Source: Dioscorea cayenensis subsp. rotundata | Taxonomy: Eukaryota > Streptophyta > Magnoliopsida > Dioscoreales > Dioscoreaceae | Length of the DNA: 64,000 nucleotides | Reading direction: 5' to 3' | NCBI RefSeq assembly: GCF_009730915.1 | Contig: NC_052472.1 | Location: 2,294,001 to 2,358,000 of the forward strand | Part shown: positions 1 through 12,100 of the stretch, piece after piece | Numbering within the stretch: the stretch's first letter is position 1 | Layout of the letters: each line of letters starts with the position of its first letter | Made by a program: the position numbers and the translations under genes | The notes under the pieces: generated by a model | Seen by the model: the letters and a program-made list of their open reading frames with translations, nothing else | Databases searched by the model: none | Told to the model about the DNA's origin: nothing

Positions 1-935
1 GCCTATTGGGATTTGTTAGTTAAAGCAATTATGTGTCACATTATGACTTGTGAGAATCGAGTGTATTTTCAAGCTTAAAACATCTCTCTTGCATCAATCA
101 TTATATAAATTAGTCAAATGTTTCTCTTTTGGGTGTTTGTAGCTCTTGCAAATAACAGACAAAAGCCGAATTTTTCTGTTGCATCCAATTTGAAGTGCTT
201 CCATATATACATGACATGCGCAACCCCGGCTTACGGGTGCCAGACTCGGCTACTGGCATGTAGTCACATGACTTAACATCTAGGTAGGAGTACCACTCCA
301 GAGTCTTGTTGTCTATCTCTGTTTCTTTGTCTTTAGTGCTGCCTATCATTATCTTTATCTGTATTATTGGTTTGTTGCTTCCTGTTATCTGTCTCCACAC
401 CCAGTGGACACAAATTCTACCCTTATATGTACTTGTTTCAATTATTGAATAAACTTCTACTTTATTTTATTAAAAAAAAAAAAAAAACTAGTTTTCCGGT
501 AGGGATAGTTCTAGCTAAGGCATGGATAAGCATTGTAATCATGTTACCAACATGGCTCCACCAAGAAATCAAGTATGTTCATGACCAAATTACAGAATTC
601 TGACAAGAAAATGACAAATTCTATGAATCTAATGATATTAAAGTGACAAGAGATCTGTTGTACAAATACATGAAACTATAAAGCTAGCCTTTTGTTATAA
701 AAACCAAAACTAGAATCATCATAATCACATTACTATCATGGCTTCAGGAAAAATCAAGTTTATCTAAAAATAATGAGAAGTCTACTGTACAAATACAAGA
801 AAATATAATGTTTGCAAGAGAGAAATGAATCAATCCAATTCAAATCTGAATATAACAAACATAGTGTGGAGAAATATTACTTTGAAAAAAATATTTGTGT
901 GGGGAATGCAGAATGAACAGAAGAACTTACGTCCA
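1..935. other. 3' flank of NOL with possible retroposed tail
   Basis: No convincing gene is visible here. Positions about 440-487 look like a reverse-transcribed 3' end on the plus strand: an AATAAA hexamer near 447 is followed about 25 bases later by a run of A residues ending near 487. The block upstream (about 200-420) is richer in G+C than its surroundings and has only short open frames without recognisable domains. Positions 490-935 are AT-rich and should hold the 3' UTR of the minus-strand NOL gene. Confidence 0.35.
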
Positions 936-1029
936 TTAATCTTCAATGACATACCGGTTTCTCCGAGCTCCAAAAGCAAGCCTCTGGATGCAGAAAGACA
1001 AGATCAACAATTAAATTCAGTATTGCATA

Positions 1030-1066
<37 letters not shown>

Positions 1067-4000
1067 GAAATTTCAAAAAAGAAAACAAAGCTCAATTCAA
1101 TGATATGTTCATCGGGTATGAGTTTCAGCGCAAGGAGAGAAAATTTGTTTACTGAGAATATTTGTGAATAGGCTTTCAAGCCGGTAAGAAACCGAATGTA
1201 GGTTGGCCTCATAGATTGCCTGCTTGGAACAGATCGAATGCTTGGGACGAGGTATTCAGCAACCTGTTGTAGATTACAAAAGAATGATAGAAGACTTTTA
1301 ATATTAATACAATTGAGTAATTTAAAGCTGTCTGAGGTAATATCACTAACAAGTAAAAAGGAATAAAGACACCAACCACAGGCTTTCAGTGCATATATTA
1401 ACATAATGCATAAAACACTAGCAAATCAACATAACTGTAAAGTATAAATCAATGCATGTGCTTCTGTGCTTCTGTATCTCTACAAAAATCCAGTAGAAAT
1501 CTGTACGAAACTTTTGCCAACGTCAGCCAAAGATTTATATTTGATCAGGGCCTAGGCATACACTTTAGAGAGACTTTATACAACAAAGAAAAAAATTATA
1601 CTCTATCACAATAGTTAAATAAAAAACTTCAATAGTCACAATACCGCTCAAAAGATGCCCCTAACAACATAAGAATACTCATTTTTTATGGTCAAGGACC
1701 TGCATGCAATTCTGCAAATCAACTATGATCAGACTACAAAAGGACATGCAAAACTCCTATTATGAGTCTACAACACTAAGCATGATATCCTCATATACTT
1801 AAGAGTATTCACCCAATAATATTTCCTGCCATATTTAAACTTCACCTAACTCTTGAGCTTCTACTAGGACTTGTAATGAGTTTTCATATAGATTTTTCAC
1901 TGTATCCATCAAAACCCAACATTATCCAGCAAACTGAACTGCCTTTTAGAGATTACATCAGATCTTTATTAGAAAATGGTTAATTAGGACAAGCAGTCAG
2001 GTCTCTAAATTTTTCTTGAGACTGAACAATGAATATTTCTTACTAGCCATGCCATTTACACATCTTTAAATGTCAAATGGCCTATATAGGATATCTAACT
2101 AAAGTAAATGGCAAAATAAAGAAAGGTTGCTTTCTTCATCAATAGCCCTCCCACTTGTAAATCCCAGCAAAGGCTAGAAAAACAAGGCTTGAACCATAAT
2201 AACAGTATTTTTCAAGTTTTATTAAACTCTACACTTACTCCTTGGTGCTTATTAAGTAACAAGGAAGATCACGATGCAATGCGGTAAACCTACTGAAAGA
2301 AGCTTAGATCCAGTTCAAAGCATAAATAAAAATATTTCATATATAACTAGATAAGTTGGTTTATCTAAATTCGAGTTAGCCTACAAATAGAGGAGGAAGG
2401 CGATAATAAGGGAAAAAGCTGACATTTAATAGTTATTAATTATTTATTGGGAAAAATTCAGCCTTGTCTTCTTTTTGGCTTCTTTATACTTTCTTCATTG
2501 TGATAAACTTTGTTAAAAAAGGAGAACCCAGTTGACAGGATACAACCTACCACTAGGGATATTGTTAAAGACAGTTCCATCATCACACTAAGAAATTTAT
2601 AATACGATCAAGACTTAAATTTATTGACTGTTGAATTCATCCTGTATACAAATAGAATATACAGAATTTGAAGTAGACTCCTGACATTGCCAATAACCAT
2701 CTCTGTAGACACAAGCAACCTTATTCTAGGTTTAAATTGTCAGTCTTTCCGAAAACCTAGGAACAAACCAAACCGTCTTAATGCTTGATATGTCCACCAC
2801 TCATTAGTCTACTTCTCTTATCAATCAAAGGGCCCATCCTAAGTTATCTATTAGATAGAGGCCCATTTGAGATAGCCTTATATAAGCAAATGAAATTTTC
2901 TACTAAGAACAGGACTCTTATTCTCCCAAAATTACAAAAAATTGTGAACCTAGATGGTGAGAGAGAACTCTCATTTCATCACAATATGAACTCCTAGAGA
3001 CTTGCAAGACATATATAGAAATTAGGCATAAAGCCTAGATAACATAAGCATTACCAAAATATTAAACTAACAAATAAGATAGTTATAAATATCAAATTAA
3101 TATGAAATCAAACTAGAAATAGGATAAGATCAGCTAGACTAAGTACATCCAACACACACCCTTGGGTTAGAGCATGTATGCATTTTAATACCCAATATGC
3201 ACAGCAGAAGATCACATAATTTGTCACCGGTATGCAGTAGCAGAAGAGTATATAAGAACTTTTAGTAGTGGTAGCGAAAGTAACAACGTAGAAGAACGCT
3301 TCAAATTAGATACTGAAAAAGGAAAACATGAGATAATTGTCATGAATAATTGATATGATAGTAGTTACACATGGAAGTCGGAAGATAGAATCACAATGGA
3401 TGGTTGAATGTTAGTGGTAGGCAAACCCACTTTGGTACCATGTAGAAGCTGAAGTCACAAACACCAGACAACACACTCATGCATTGGTATTTAATTTGAT
3501 GCTTAAACTCATTACTTCCAGCTGACAAATCAATCAATCCTTTTGTCTGAACCAACAGATGACAAGATCTTTTTGTGTTGTAAACCAGAAATCCCCTTAA
3601 TAGCAAAAGAATGTTCTTCGTATGCAAAAAGTTGGAATTCTAAGCACCAATTTTGGAGGAATGATAGACTCAAACATTGATGGCTATTGGATTAGAGAGA
3701 TGGAGAAGACTTTTGCAGTACTACGATACACAGACAAGGAGCGAATCAGGATAACCGCCTTTATGCTGTAAGGCAGTGTAGAAGATTGGTTCCGAACTGA
3801 TAAACATATGAGAGGAGACAGGCCTTTTGAGACTTGATGCATTTCAAAGGTGCCTTCTATACTAAGTATCTAACCTCAAGCAGAATGGCTCAGTTAGAAA
3901 GGCAGTTCCTGCACCTGACACAGGACAATATGAGAATTCAGAAGTATGAGGCTGAATTTGACCGATTGTCCCGATATGCACCGACCTAGGTGGATACCGA

Positions 4001-6082
4001 TGCGAGTAATGCTTACGAGGGGACTTTCAACACTTAAGATAACAAACTACACAGAAATGGTAGCCCATACCAAAACAATGGATATGGTGTGGCAGGAGAT
4101 ATAGGATCCAAGGTGAAACATTGAACCATGACAAAGCAGTTCCACAATGCAATCAGTCGATTGGAGGTTGGGCCCAGTTCCACAATGCAGTTAGTCAATC
4201 AGGGGTGACTCTAGTAAAGAAGGATTCAGAAGCAGGTTTCAACCTTATGATAGGACTCCCCCCAAGCCATCTGGGTCTAGGGCTCGCAGTCTGTCACTCA
4301 GTGTGAACCAACCAGTCAGATGCTTCTTTTGTGGAAAGGCAGCGTGAACCAACTCGTGCTAAAAGACTATTGCTAAATGCTCAGTTGGTTCAAAAGAGCA
4401 TTATCCATTGAGTGTATACAATCCACGAGTGTTTTTTTTAATAATATGTGAAAAAATAACCATGAAATAGAAGTATGGAAGAGAGTTAAAAAATCCTTAC
4501 CACATCAGGCGGCTCGGCTAAAATATTGATGAAAAATTTGGCCTGGATTCAATAGATATGTGAAAAAGTAAACAAACAATTGTTTCTTGTCACATTACGT
4601 GAAATAAGCGCTTTTTTATCCCATTGAAAACATACTTGTTTTGTGTTGGCACCTGACATAAGAAGATCAGTTGTGACCATACCAGGCTGCATGATGGAAA
4701 ATTATACATCAAATGACCATAATGCTCACATGCTAGATATGCCAAATTTAATGTAATGAATAACCAGTCTAGCCAAAAAAAGACTGCATACCGATAGGTT
4801 ATGCACCATAACATTTTTTACGTCTTGCATTTGTAGTTCCGCCTAGAATACCAACAAACAAAAAGCAAAAAATGAAAGACAAACTTAAGTGCTTTGAGGA
4901 TGGACAACCAACTTGGATAAGAAAATTTCTTAGAAACCAAGCCAAGAAGAAAAGATCGAGCAAAAACTACCATGACAATGTATCAACAGCCGAGTCTTAT
5001 TTAATGGCAAAAAATTAAGTCAAACAAGAGAAAAGACTATTGAAATGAGTTTTCAGTTTTAAAAATGAAGTCATTTTGACATTGCAAAAATGTCACAAAA
5101 ACCCACCACTACACATTAGAAGTTGGTAATTATATAAACCTGTAAGGACTTCGTTAGGTGCACAACGCTTTGTTTGGTTGCCCCATATGCTGCAAAACTG
5201 TAGACAAAACAAGAAAAAAAAAGCCTGTTAAATCCTTCAATATTGCATGCTACATCAATATACTTTGAATTTGACAAGTATAAATCTTACAAGTCTCTAG
5301 ATTTTATAATTCACTCCATAATACATAATTAATTATCTTATCTCCGTAAGGAACTGTCTCTCACTTGCTTAGTTCACAAAAAATGCAATAGTGAAGAAAA
5401 GATCGAGGATCAAACTATCATCTAATCCATAATAAAAAAAATAAAATAAGAGTTGGAAAGCTACATACCGTGGGGTTGGCCTTCCATCTGAACCAGCACC
5501 ATCAATGTTAAATATATGTCCACCTCGAGGTTGATTCAACATCATATTGATCGCCTATAGTAAGCATTAATTTATTAGAAGAAAATAAAATAAATGTCAA
5601 AAGTCAACTCATTAAAAACAATATTAGTTAAGAGCTTTTACCTCGCGGCAACAAATCATTACTCCAATAGTATTTGTCGTAACAACTTCCCTTAAAATCA
5701 AGGGAATAAAAATCCAAATAATTGATCATTTAGCACATTAGATAGCAACAAAGAAATAATTGCACTAATATGCTTTCAGAGAGCTTACATAAGATCATCG
5801 TCAGCAGTTTCAGCCAATGGTTTGTAGCTGTATGCATTAGATCCAGCATTGTTGATCTGCAGTTATCATAATAATAGGTTATACCAAACAGATTATGAAT
5901 TCTAAAGTCAGTGATGCAGACAAATGGTATAAATTATACAACTCAATAGGCATATTATCATGAAATGAATACAAAAGCAGATAAATCATTTTCGACTATA
6001 TGTTGGGATAAACATATGTGATTTTAAGCGTTTTACAGGTAAGTATATCGATATTAATTTTTGTATTAGTAAATATACATGC

Positions 6083-6116
<34 letters not shown>

Positions 6117-9100
6117 GGAATTTATGATTTTATTAGAGAATTGTTGCATTGAATAAAAAATTAGGTTGTGAATTTGAGTTAAGTTGTTTTTTTAATTACA
6201 ATAGTTTGTTAATTTGGGTTTCAATTGCTTGTTGAATTAATTGTTAATTATTTATAAATGGAAAGGTCTCTTAAACCTAAACTGAAAAGTTGTGAATCGG
6301 GAACAAATGTTTCTTCTAAAGCTATCACGGGAGTACAAAAGAGAACTCGTGTTGAGTTCAATCCTAGGCATATCATTGTTGATCTTGGAATTCACAAACC
6401 AAGTGAAAAGTATGATGTGGGAATTAGAAAACAACAAGAAAAAGAAATGCGACACTTTCACAAAACATGGTTTCAAAAGTTTGCCTGGTTGGAATATAGT
6501 GTGGCAAAAGAAGAAGCCTATTGTTTTTATTGTTATCTTTTCAGGCACGATAGAAGTGAAAAGGGAGCAAGTGGGCTTTTTACAAGAAAAACGGTTTTGT
6601 AATTGGAGGAAAGCACTTGAGGCCTTTAATCAACACATAGGTGTAGTAAACGGTGCATAAGGATGTAAATGATAAACTATTGATTCGGGAAAAAGCTCGA
6701 ACTCGACTTGCTTAGGGTCGAGTCGAGCTCGAGCTCGAGTAGCTCGAATAGTCAAGCGAGCCGAGTTCGAGCATCTTAATACTCGAGTAGTTGTATTTGT
6801 GTGTATATATATTATATATTAGTTTGTGTTATATATATAATTGAGTTTAAGCTTGAACTCGAGCTCGAGTATAAAAATTATCTATGATCAAATAGAGTTT
6901 ATTAGTCTTTATCGAATTTAATCAAGTTTAATCGAGCGAGCTCGAATAACTCGATTTATGTATCGAGTCGAGTTCGAGCTACAATAATAAAACTTGATTG
7001 AGTTCGAGTTGAGTATCAAGCAGCGAGTTTTCAATCGAGCTCGAGCTCGAGTAGCTTGTTGCTCGGCTCGAACTCGATCGATTACACCCCTAACGGTGCA
7101 CACAATTATACTAGACGACATTGTGAGGATTTTAAAAATCAGAGGCAAAGCGTGTTACATGTGATATTTTCTCATGGGTGTCAAATCGAGATCAATTATT
7201 GCTCTCAAATAATAGTTGTTTTAGATGTACAAATTCCTTTGGAAGGTCTAGCATTTCGTGGTCATGACAAGTCTTCTAGTTCTAAAAATATGGGGAATTC
7301 TTTTTGAGATACTCAATTGGTATGCAAAAAGGATTAAGAGGGTTGGGAGTGTTATTAATGAAAATGCTTATGTGAATTATCAATTAACTTCTCCATTGAT
7401 TCAAAAACAATTGGTGAATGCATGCTTTGCAGAGACAACATTAGCAATTATTAATGAAAATTGGCAAAAGTAATTTCTCACTAAATTGTTGTTGAGTCTC
7501 AGAGATAAGTCAATAAAAGAGCAAATGCCAATGATTTTGAGGTTTGTGAACAAGCAAGGCTTGAAAAATTTCTTGTGACTCAACATGTAACTGACATTTC
7601 AGCATTTTATCTAAAAATAACTTTAGATGAATTATTTGCTCATCACAGTTTATCAATTTCTAAAATTGAGAGGAAAAAGGTATGATCGAGCCTCAAATAT
7701 GAGAGGAGAATTTGTTGGTCTGAAAACATTGATTTTAAAAGAAAATCCTTTTGCATTTTATATCCACTGCTTCGCCCGCCAACTACAATTAGTAGTTGTT
7801 TCAGTTGGCAAGAATATTCCAATTGTTTCTAATTTTTTTGTTATACAAATATGATTGTGAATATTGTAGGTGCTTCATGTAAAAAAAAAGATGCATGTTT
7901 CAAAAACATCATCAAAAAATTATCAAAAGATTAGAGAATGTTGAGATTTTTTAAGGAAAAGGCAAGCATCAAGAGACAAATCTTGAAAAAGCATGAGGTA
8001 CTCATTGGGGTTCGCATTTTACAACTTTGATTTCGTCTATTGACTATGTAGGGAATCAATTTTGGAGGTATTACAAAATGTGTGCCAAGATGGATTAGTT
8101 GCAAATCAAAAAGGTATGGCATCAAGTTTTATTAGTAAAATAAAGAGTTTTGACTTTGTATTTGTCTTGCATTTGATGATGAAAGTGTTGGGGATCACAA
8201 ATAAATTGTCAAATGCTTTACAACAAAAAAATCAAAACATTGTCAATGCCAATGCGTTAATTGATATCGTACAAGATCGTATTCAAGATTTAAGGGAAAC
8301 AGATGAGATGAGTTATTAAAAAAGGTTCTAAGCTTTTGTGATAGAATGTATATTCCAGTACCTAGCATGGAAAACAAAATACTAGTTGAGGGTTGTTCTA
8401 GGCGTGAGGGCCAGTGGATTACTTGTTATCATCATTATCATGCAGAGATCTTTATTGCAATTATTGGTTTAACTGCCACTGAGATAAATAGTCGATTCAA
8501 TGAGACAACTACAGAATTACTAGCTTGCATATCATGTCTTGATCCAAGAAACTCATTTTCCAGATTCCATCATGGTAGGTGTCACGAGGTTGATCCACCC
8601 TGATCGACACCGCACGGCACTTGTCCTCCTACAAGTTAGCCTCACTCGATGAAGGCCAAGAATCTGGCCAAGTAAGAAACAAAGAGCAAAGATACCAAGA
8701 TAAAGAGAGAAAAACTAACTCTCTTGAAGTGAAGAAAGGTTTACAAACACACTTGAGGTTTCCAACCCAACTTGACATCCAAGGCATCCCATTTGCCCCC
8801 ATTTATAAGCAAAGGCTCCAAGAGATAGCCTTTCTCTTGGAGTGGCCGGCCATTAATGACCATACCTGGTCACATCAGCCTTAACTCAAGCCATACTGGC
8901 CATACCAGCCTCCACGCCGTGCGACAGCCAGTCCATGCCGTGTCTCGTCGCTAGCCCGCACCATGCCCGGTAAGCTCAGCCCTGACATATGCCATTCTGG
9001 GTCACGCCTTGTGTCAGCCCGCCATGCCCAGCGGCCTTATCTAGCGTGCCTTTGCATCAGCCAATCCCGCCTTGTGTCATCTCACCTTACCGAACGTCAG

Positions 9101-12100
9101 CCTATCTCACCACGCCTTGACTCTCGGTAAATGAGCCATGACCATCCCCTGGTCATGGTTATATATATTCTCGATTCATGCCTTAGAATATATTAGGCTC
9201 TCTTGGCCTAATGTTGCCCGGTACTACCACACCTACTCGGTCATTGCTCTCGGCCCTGTCTATACACCTTGATCACGCCCCAAGGTTGGTTGTGCAGGAA
9301 GTCATTCCCGCTCATGACCCAATGTGGTGTCCGACCATTTTGTCCATGCCATAGTTTTTGGAGAATGATCTTCCCTTGGCCATCTTCTCGGCCAAGCGGC
9401 CCGATCACGCCTGTGCCAAGGCGGGACGCTGCAAAGCCCTACTACAGTAGGCTACTTTGTCTTATTGAAATTTATTATGATGATTTTTTTATACAAGATC
9501 TTCAAGTCCTAAAAAAGCAACTTCACACATGCGTTTCATAATGTTAGAAGAAGTTCTGATTTTGTTGAATGTGATGATCTTGCAAGTCTTGTTGTGAAAC
9601 TAGTTAAAAGTAGAAAACATTTGGTATTTCAACTAGTCTATCACCTTATTGAATTGCCTTTGATCTTAGCTATAGCAATAGCATCAGTTGAAAGATCCTT
9701 CTCGGCCATGAATATCATTAAAACCGATTTGCACAATAAGATGGGAGATGAATGGTTGAATGATATGATAATATACTATATTGAATGGCTTAAAAAGAAC
9801 TAGTTTAACTAAAATATTCTCCATCCTTTTAAAAACCAATATGATTCACATATCTATATATATATATATATACGGACACAAACATACGTTTATATATCCT
9901 AAGAGCAATGTCCACATACCTAGCTTTCATTAAATTTCAATTGTCGGATACTCTCCGATGGATGTTCGACATCCCATCTCTCGTCAGTAACACTGCTTTC
10001 ACTACGATTTTATCATATTAAAATATAATTAAAAAAAGTGAAATCCAAGTTCGTACATCATGCATAATGAGAACTTTCTAGAGATGAATACATGTTATAA
10101 TCTACTATTGATATAAAAAGTTGGAATGTTACAGTGTATATAAAAATCACACATTTAATCCCAGATCTTAATCCAACCAAGCAGCTCTAAATCTTTAACA
10201 ATGAGTGTTATGAATTGTAGATAGTTGACAAAAATAATACTATTAATTTAGTAAACAACCAAAATCAATTTGAAAATCATGATAAAATCTTGAGAAATCA
10301 TATAGAAAGTAAGGGGAAAAAATATCACTAAAAAGAGAACAACAAAAATCAAACGAGAGGTAAATGAAAGAACAACAATACCCATATATCAATGTAATTC
10401 AGCTTATCCCGTGCAAAGGTAATGAGAGCCTTGACATCCTCTCCTTTTCTAACATCACAGACAGTTCCCTAACAAAACCATAATTGGCAATTATTTATGA
10501 AAAACAGACAGCATGCTATTACAGGAGCCAAAAGAAACAAAAAGCAAAATAAATCAGCTAATCAGTAAATACCCACACATGCTTCTCCCCGAATTCTTCT
10601 GTGAGTTGTTTAATTGTTAATTCTACACGTTCGGCTTCATAATGTAAACACGTAAAGGTATAGTAAGAATGACGAACAATAAGCAATGTGTCATTTTCAA
10701 TAGGACTAAGCAAAAGATAAATAGCCATTTGATTTCATTCAAAATCCCAAGTGCACAAAGAATATTGTGCTTTTTTAATAATATGTAATCTTACACTTAA
10801 TATGCTATAAATTATCAAGCACAAGATTTCCATTGTTTTGAAAGATAACTAACTCATATGGCAAAAGTATAACAGAGCACTCAACTACATATCCATACCT
10901 GATCTTGAGCATACAACAACATTGTCACCTGCTTTTAAAAACTCTTTAGCAAATGCAAGCCCAATACCTGCAGACATTAGATAAACACAATGAAATAACA
11001 ACAGAAGAAAAATGCTTGCCAAAATAGTATAGATGAATGCAAAATAGGAAACCATTCATGATACACTGATCTTTTGCTGGGGTCATGTTCATTTCGCGGT
11101 GGAGAGCGACATTTCCCGCATTTCAGCTATAAATTATACTACCCCTAATCCAGACCTAGGTGTAGTGAGCTTAGTATAAAATGGTAACTTACTCCCCTTC
11201 CCAACCCTCTGGTATAGTGAAGGAATTTGTCCCTTAGCTCCTCCTGACCTTCTCTCCCCAAAACTGATGCATGACCCACTACCAAAGGCCACTGACACTA
11301 GAAGACTGCTGACCAACGCCCGTAGCCACCCTCCAGCCCATCAGCATCATCCCTGCTGTGCAAGATGAACAGCGGCAAGAAACCATTTGCCAGAGACTAA
11401 GATCTCAAAGATCACACTCTAATTTCTTGCTTCTTGTTCAAAACTCAGGTTATTTCTCAAATCTTCTTTGTAATCACTCGTTAAATCTGGGTTTTTTTTC
11501 CAGATTTTGCTCTTTATTTTAGGACAAGGGATGAAATGACATTGTTCCTTATTTTGGTCTTAGGTTTTATTTCTTCTTCAAAATTACTCTGATTTCTCAA
11601 TTTTAAGATTATTTTCATTCTTATGGATTAAGTGAAGCATTGGTAGTATTTTGATAAATTTAGTCAAAAGAACTCTGGTTGGCTTATTTTAACATTATTT
11701 CATCCTTATGGATTAAGTGAGGCATTAGTAGCATTTTAATAAATTTTGTCAAAAGAACTCTGATTAGCTTGTGTTGTTGCTGAGTAGTGTCATTGTAGCA
11801 TTTACCATTACATTATAATAGTTACATGTATCAAGTTAAAAAAAATTATTATATTGCAACAAGCTACACTATCTTAAAAATATTATCTTTTGATGTGTTG
11901 GTATACTGAGTTTTCATTTCAGCAAACATTATGTAATTATTAAGGATAAGTGAACATTAAACCATGAGATAGAAAATCCAAGTTGCAAACTTTTAGTATA
12001 AATTAATTCAAGGAATATTTTGGGTTCAAAGCTGCTCTTGTCTAAAAGACTAACATCTTTCATAATTTTATTTGTATGTATATATATATATATATATATA

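Larger units (their letters stand above)
6258..9803 (+). mobile_element. Decayed hAT transposon, ZMYM1/TTF-zinc-finger type transposase, in NOL intron 4
   Basis: A transposase relic lies antisense inside the 4.5-kb NOL intron between exons 5856-5789 and 10468-10382. The N-terminus from 6258 has the TTF-type zinc-finger region (WFQKFAWLEYSVAKEEAYCFYC). A middle block near 7100-7290 has the RQSVLHVIF and LAFRGHDKS motifs. The C-terminus at about 9540-9803 is the hAT dimerisation domain (VERSFSAMNIIKTDLHNKMG). Many frameshifts and stops, for example near 6598, 7310 and 8310, make it non-functional. Two later insertions split it, at 6658-7092 and 8580-9446. The limits given are those of the coding relic; I did not find the element's own terminal repeats or target-site duplication. 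Confidence 0.85.

Noticed and set aside
825..1404. Frames on both strands reading through the CA repeat
   Set aside because: The His-Thr and Val-Cys runs come from the microsatellite. Only the embedded NOL exons (1263-1153 and 983-936) are real.
8621..9541. Frames within the GC-rich block in NOL intron 4
   Set aside because: The block is an LTR with exact target-site duplications; only the last codons after 9451 belong to the hAT transposase.
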